A DNA stretch of 8,316 nt from Candidatus Zhuqueibacterota bacterium 4484_219 (GTDB lineage Bacteria; Zhuqueibacterota; JdFR-76; 4484-219), in contig MZGM01000097.1 of NCBI GenBank assembly GCA_002085035.1, forward strand, positions 1 through 8,316. The letters are read 5' to 3'. This document shows, piece by piece, positions 5,768-8,316 of this stretch (positions are counted from its first letter, which is position 1; each line of letters begins with the position of its first letter). The translations under genes and the position numbers were made by a program. The notes beneath the pieces are model-generated. The model was not told the DNA's origin. It made no database searches and saw nothing but the letters and a program-made list of their open reading frames with translations.

Positions 5768-7576
5768 GTGGAAGCTCCTGCCTCGGTTACGATTATTACT
5801 TCGGAGGACATTGAACGTTACGGCTATCGGACACTGGATGAGATTTTAATGAGCGTTAGAGGATTTTACACCAGAAATGACCGCAATTATGTCTATGTAG
5901 GGCTTCGAGGCTTCAGTCGGCTAACAGATTACGACAATAGGATATTAGTCTTGCTCGACGGACATACCCTCAATGAAGACATCTACGGAGCTCCCAGCTT
6001 TGGCACAGACCTTGGCATAGATCCAAACATTATCGAACGAGTTGAAATTGTTCGAGGCCCAGGCTCTGCATTGTATGGAACTGGTGCGATGTTTGCCATA
6101 ATTAATATCATTACTAAAAAAGGAAACATTATTGACGGGCTTAATCTTCGTGCTGAGACTGGTAGCTACGGTAGGCTTCAGGGCTCGGTTGCTTTTGGTA
6201 AAAAATTCAATAACGGTATCGAGATTCTTCTCTCTGGCCTGTGGGGCGACATCAAGGGTCAAGACCTGTATTTTAAGGAATATGACGACCCATCCACAAG
6301 CAATGGATGGGCTAAGAATCTGGACTGGGATAAGTATTATTGTGGGTTAGCTAAGATTACATTTGCTGATTTTACCTTACAGGGACTCATAACCTCTCGG
6401 GAAAAAGGAATCCCAACCGGGGCATGGGAAATGGCTTTCAATGCTCCCGGTGCTAAAAGTCTTGATGAACGTCGATTCATCGAACTCAAGTATGAGAACA
6501 AAATCAGCGTGGACAAGCATATCATGCTACGGGGCTATTTTGATCATTATCACTACAGAGGAACGTATCCTTATGAAGACATTAACTGGTTCGATGCCAA
6601 CGATGGCAACTGGCTTGGGGGTGAGCTACAATTTTATTGGGATATTCGGTCAGACAACAGGCTGACTGTAGGTACAGAATATCAAGACCACATCCGCGCA
6701 GATTACCGAAATTGGGATGAGGACACGACCTACTTCGACAATAATTTTCCGTTCAATATCCTCTCCCTTTATCTCCAGGATGAATATCAACTGATGGAGA
6801 ATCTTTCTCTCACTTTCAGTATTCGTCACGATAAATACTCAACGGTGGGAAGCTCTACTACGCCGAGAGGAGCTATTGTCTACAACCCCCTCAAATCTGG
6901 AACAATTAAGCTTCTCTATGGGGAAGCTTTTCGTGCACCTAACATATATGAAGTCCATTATGAGGACCCAGATGAAGCAAAGGGCAATCCTGCTCTCAAG
7001 CCCGAAAAGATCAAAACCCTGGAAGTAGTTTGGGAACAACGGTTGAGCAATACACTGTTCGGAATTGTTGCTCTCTATAACTATGAAATTACGAATCTAA
7101 TCGACCAGACAATTGATCCATCAGACTCTCTTTCCCAATTCCAAAACCTCAGTAAGGTAAAGGCAAAGGGATTGGAATTGGAACTCAACGCCCGACTGAA
7201 AAGAGGAGTCCAAGGATATGTGAACTACATTTTTCAAAATGCAGAAGATGCTAATCTGAAGAAAAAACTCACCAATTCACCCTCACACATTATGAAAATT
7301 GGATTGACGTATCCGCTCATGAAATACTTCTATGCCTCGGCTGAACTACAGTACGAAACCGAACGAATCACTGTATATGGGACAAAGACTGACCCTTACT
7401 TTTTGACAAATGTTTATCTTTCGACGAAACTACTGTTTAATCATTTAAAATTTTCGCTTTTGGTCAGAAACCTGTTCGACGTAAATTACAGCTTGCCTGG
7501 TGGTTTTGAGCACAAACAGCATGCTATTCCTCAGAATGGACAAAATTTTACTGTAGCACTGAAATACAGATTTTAG
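5768..7576 (+). CDS. TonB-dependent outer-membrane receptor, N-terminally truncated
   Basis: The 602 residues encode a plug domain (~1-115) and a 22-strand-type beta barrel (~120-602) ending in aromatic FTVALKYRF, the outer-membrane insertion signal. Plug hallmarks are EAPASVTIITSEDIERYGYRT, GLRGFSRLTDYDNRILVLLDG and IERVEIVRGPGSALYGTGA (VRGP at 95-98), followed by NIITKKG. Family members carry a signal peptide and usually a TonB box before EAPASVT. Here the frame before the GTG has only seven sense codons back to TAA 5744-5746, and none look like a signal peptide. The GTG is therefore inside the conserved plug start, and as written the protein could not be exported. AGGA at 5761-5764 is only three bases from the GTG. 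Barrel and plug show no internal stop, so the loss is recent or an assembly misjoin. The ligand is unknown. It is followed after 67 bases by the YfiR-like gene, probably in one operon. Confidence 0.85.
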   Translation: MEAPASVTIITSEDIERYGYRTLDEILMSVRGFYTRNDRNYVYVGLRGFSRLTDYDNRILVLLDGHTLNEDIYGAPSFGTDLGIDPNIIERVEIVRGPGSALYGTGAMFAIINIITKKGNIIDGLNLRAETGSYGRLQGSVAFGKKFNNGIEILLSGLWGDIKGQDLYFKEYDDPSTSNGWAKNLDWDKYYCGLAKITFADFTLQGLITSREKGIPTGAWEMAFNAPGAKSLDERRFIELKYENKISVDKHIMLRGYFDHYHYRGTYPYEDINWFDANDGNWLGGELQFYWDIRSDNRLTVGTEYQDHIRADYRNWDEDTTYFDNNFPFNILSLYLQDEYQLMENLSLTFSIRHDKYSTVGSSTTPRGAIVYNPLKSGTIKLLYGEAFRAPNIYEVHYEDPDEAKGNPALKPEKIKTLEVVWEQRLSNTLFGIVALYNYEITNLIDQTIDPSDSLSQFQNLSKVKAKGLELELNARLKRGVQGYVNYIFQNAEDANLKKKLTNSPSHIMKIGLTYPLMKYFYASAELQYETERITVYGTKTDPYFLTNVYLSTKLLFNHLKFSLLVRNLFDVNYSLPGGFEHKQHAIPQNGQNFTVALKYRF

Positions 7577-7628
7577 CCAGAAGTGCTGGTTTCTACATAG
7601 GTAATGTTGACAACTTGTTTTTTGGATC

Positions 7629-7636
7629 AAGGGTGA
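7629..7636 (+). promoter_or_regulatory. Ribosome binding site of the YfiR-like gene
   Basis: AAGGGTGA lies seven bases before the GTG at 7644. It supports this GTG as the start, which also gives a complete signal peptide. Confidence 0.5.
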
Positions 7637-7643
7637 TCTCCAC

Positions 7644-8216
7644 GTGAGTGCGAAGAGAATTGGGTTAATAATCATCTTAATATCCCTATGGACGACAAAG
7701 TCCCGGGCTCAGGAAATAGCGGTTCCAGTCAATTTGCAATTTCCTCTGTTCTCGAAAATATTGACCTTTGACCGAAACCTAAAACCGAGGGTTGGTAGGG
7801 AAATCGTTATCGGCATTGTTTATCAGAGAAAATTCAGAAGGTCTCTAAATGTAAAAAATGAACTAGTGGAGACAATGAGTAAATCTCCCATAAAGAAGGT
7901 TGAAAACATCCCTATTCGACAAGTGTCCATTGATATTGACAGGGTCGATTTGGCAAGCGCTGTTGTTAAAAACAATATTGACGTTCTTTACATCACTCCG
8001 TTGCGGGCTATAGGGATGGAAACAATCACCAGTGTAAGTCGAGCTAAGCAAGTATTGACTTTAACTGGTGTACCCGACTATGTGGAGTCAGGGCTTGCAG
8101 TGAGCATCGGAATAAAAGGCAAAAAACCACAAATCATTATCAATTTAGCGGCGGCAAAAGCAGAAGGTGTTAATTTCAGCTCGCAGTTGTTGAAGTTAGC
8201 CAAAGTGATCAAATAA
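7644..8216 (+). CDS. YfiR/DUF4154 family periplasmic protein
   Basis: A 190-residue protein with a signal peptide: basic SAKR, hydrophobic IGLIIILISLW, and a signal peptidase I site after S-R-A22 before QE. The mature part fits the YfiR/DUF4154 fold: an opening PVNLQFPLFSKILTFDR, the IVIGIVYQ strand, the IDVLYITPLRA strand, QVLTLTGVPDYVESGLAV and the hallmark end IIINLAAAKAEGV-x5-LLKLAKVI. In Pseudomonas, YfiR is the periplasmic repressor of the diguanylate cyclase YfiN. In this arrangement the protein would relay a signal between an outer-membrane receptor and an inner-membrane partner (inference). There is no cysteine anywhere, unlike Pseudomonas YfiR, which is held together by disulfides, so redox control by that route is excluded. 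It sits between the TonB-type receptor and the next membrane protein, 18 bases upstream of the latter. Confidence 0.8.
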   Translation: MSAKRIGLIIILISLWTTKSRAQEIAVPVNLQFPLFSKILTFDRNLKPRVGREIVIGIVYQRKFRRSLNVKNELVETMSKSPIKKVENIPIRQVSIDIDRVDLASAVVKNNIDVLYITPLRAIGMETITSVSRAKQVLTLTGVPDYVESGLAVSIGIKGKKPQIIINLAAAKAEGVNFSSQLLKLAKVIK

Positions 8217-8220
8217 AATA

Positions 8221-8227
8221 AGAAAGG
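8221..8227 (+). promoter_or_regulatory. Ribosome binding site of the terminal partial gene
   Basis: AGAAAGG lies seven bases before the ATG at 8235, directly after the YfiR-like stop, supporting translation of the next gene from the same transcript. Confidence 0.5.
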
Positions 8228-8234
8228 TCAATCA

Positions 8235-8316
8235 ATGGCTCTAATTTCAAAACTTTTTTCTAAAGATTGGAAGCCTACAATTAGAACAAAGCTCACCGCA
8301 ATTTTTACGCTTTTGA
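8235..8316 (+). CDS. Start of a probable inner-membrane sensor protein (partial, runs off the window)
   Basis: Only 27 codons are visible: MALISKLFSKDWKPTIRTKL and then TAIFTLL. A short basic, amphipathic N-terminus followed by TIRTKL and the onset of a hydrophobic stretch is typical of the first transmembrane helix of HAMP-containing sensor histidine kinases and diguanylate cyclases. The place after a YfiR-like gene, with 18 bases between stop and start and a good AGAAAGG site, suggests it is the partner controlled by the YfiR-like protein. The output domain (kinase or GGDEF) lies outside the window and cannot be named. Confidence 0.6.
   Translation, partial: MALISKLFSKDWKPTIRTKLTAIFTLL

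Noticed and set aside
5716..5814. ATG-started frame (MKQKTWDAILTANK...) between the DUF1848 and receptor genes, as a small gene or the missing receptor start
   Set aside because: It overlaps the receptor in another frame, has no hydrophobic signal-peptide core and stops after about 32 codons.
5766..5849. ATG at 5766 giving a leucine/arginine-rich peptide (MWKLLPRLRLLLRR) resembling a signal peptide
   Set aside because: It is the out-of-frame reading of the conserved EAPASVTIIT coding stretch and ends quickly, so it is a coding shadow.
7577..7589. CCAG-AAGTG-CTGG hairpin after the receptor stop as a terminator
   Set aside because: The stem has only four good base pairs and no T tract directly after it; read-through into the YfiR-like gene is more likely.
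7607..7612. TTGACA as a -35 box for a separate YfiR promoter
   Set aside because: No -10-like hexamer occurs at 16-18 bases; that place is taken by the AAGGGTGA ribosome binding site.

Overview
The window looks like chromosomal DNA of a Gram-negative bacterium. It encodes an outer-membrane TonB-type receptor, a secreted periplasmic YfiR-like protein and pieces of RND efflux pumps. Base composition is moderately AT-rich. The receptor + YfiR + membrane-protein layout and the membrane-embedded spermidine-synthase-like protein would suit an FCB-type lineage such as KSB1 or Calditrichota, but this placement is an impression and not something the sequence proves. No rRNA, tRNA, CRISPR array, transposase or phage gene was seen.

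Layout. Positions 1-416 hold the 3' ends of two different RND efflux-pump genes. One reads leftward and one rightward, and they are joined back-to-back near position 280, so both have lost their 5' parts. Next come a PilZ-domain protein (497-1222, +) and a 778-residue fusion of membrane segments with a spermidine-synthase-like domain (1423-3759, +). The fusion gene is preceded by a candidate promoter whose spacer holds a perfect palindrome. A zinc-ribbon class I methyltransferase (3788-4735, -) converges on it and diverges from a DUF1848 protein (4927-5712, +). The 191-bp region between those two holds a good leftward promoter and a 17-bp palindrome.

From 5768 to the right edge runs a three-gene rightward unit. 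It consists of a TonB-dependent receptor lacking its signal peptide and TonB-box region, a YfiR/DUF4154 periplasmic protein with a clear signal peptide and no cysteines, and the first 27 codons of a protein that starts like an inner-membrane sensor (histidine kinase or diguanylate cyclase).

How the parts may work together. The strongest functional unit is the right-hand one. Outer-membrane receptor, periplasmic YfiR-like protein and inner-membrane sensor form a plausible chain carrying a signal from outside the cell to the cytoplasm, analogous to YfiBNR but with a TonB-type receptor in place of the lipoprotein YfiB. If the sensor is a diguanylate cyclase, the PilZ protein would be a natural effector of the same second messenger, though the two are 4.5 kb apart and not co-transcribed. 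The two gene truncations (near 280 and near 5765) show either real rearrangement scars or assembly misjoins. The sequence alone cannot separate these.
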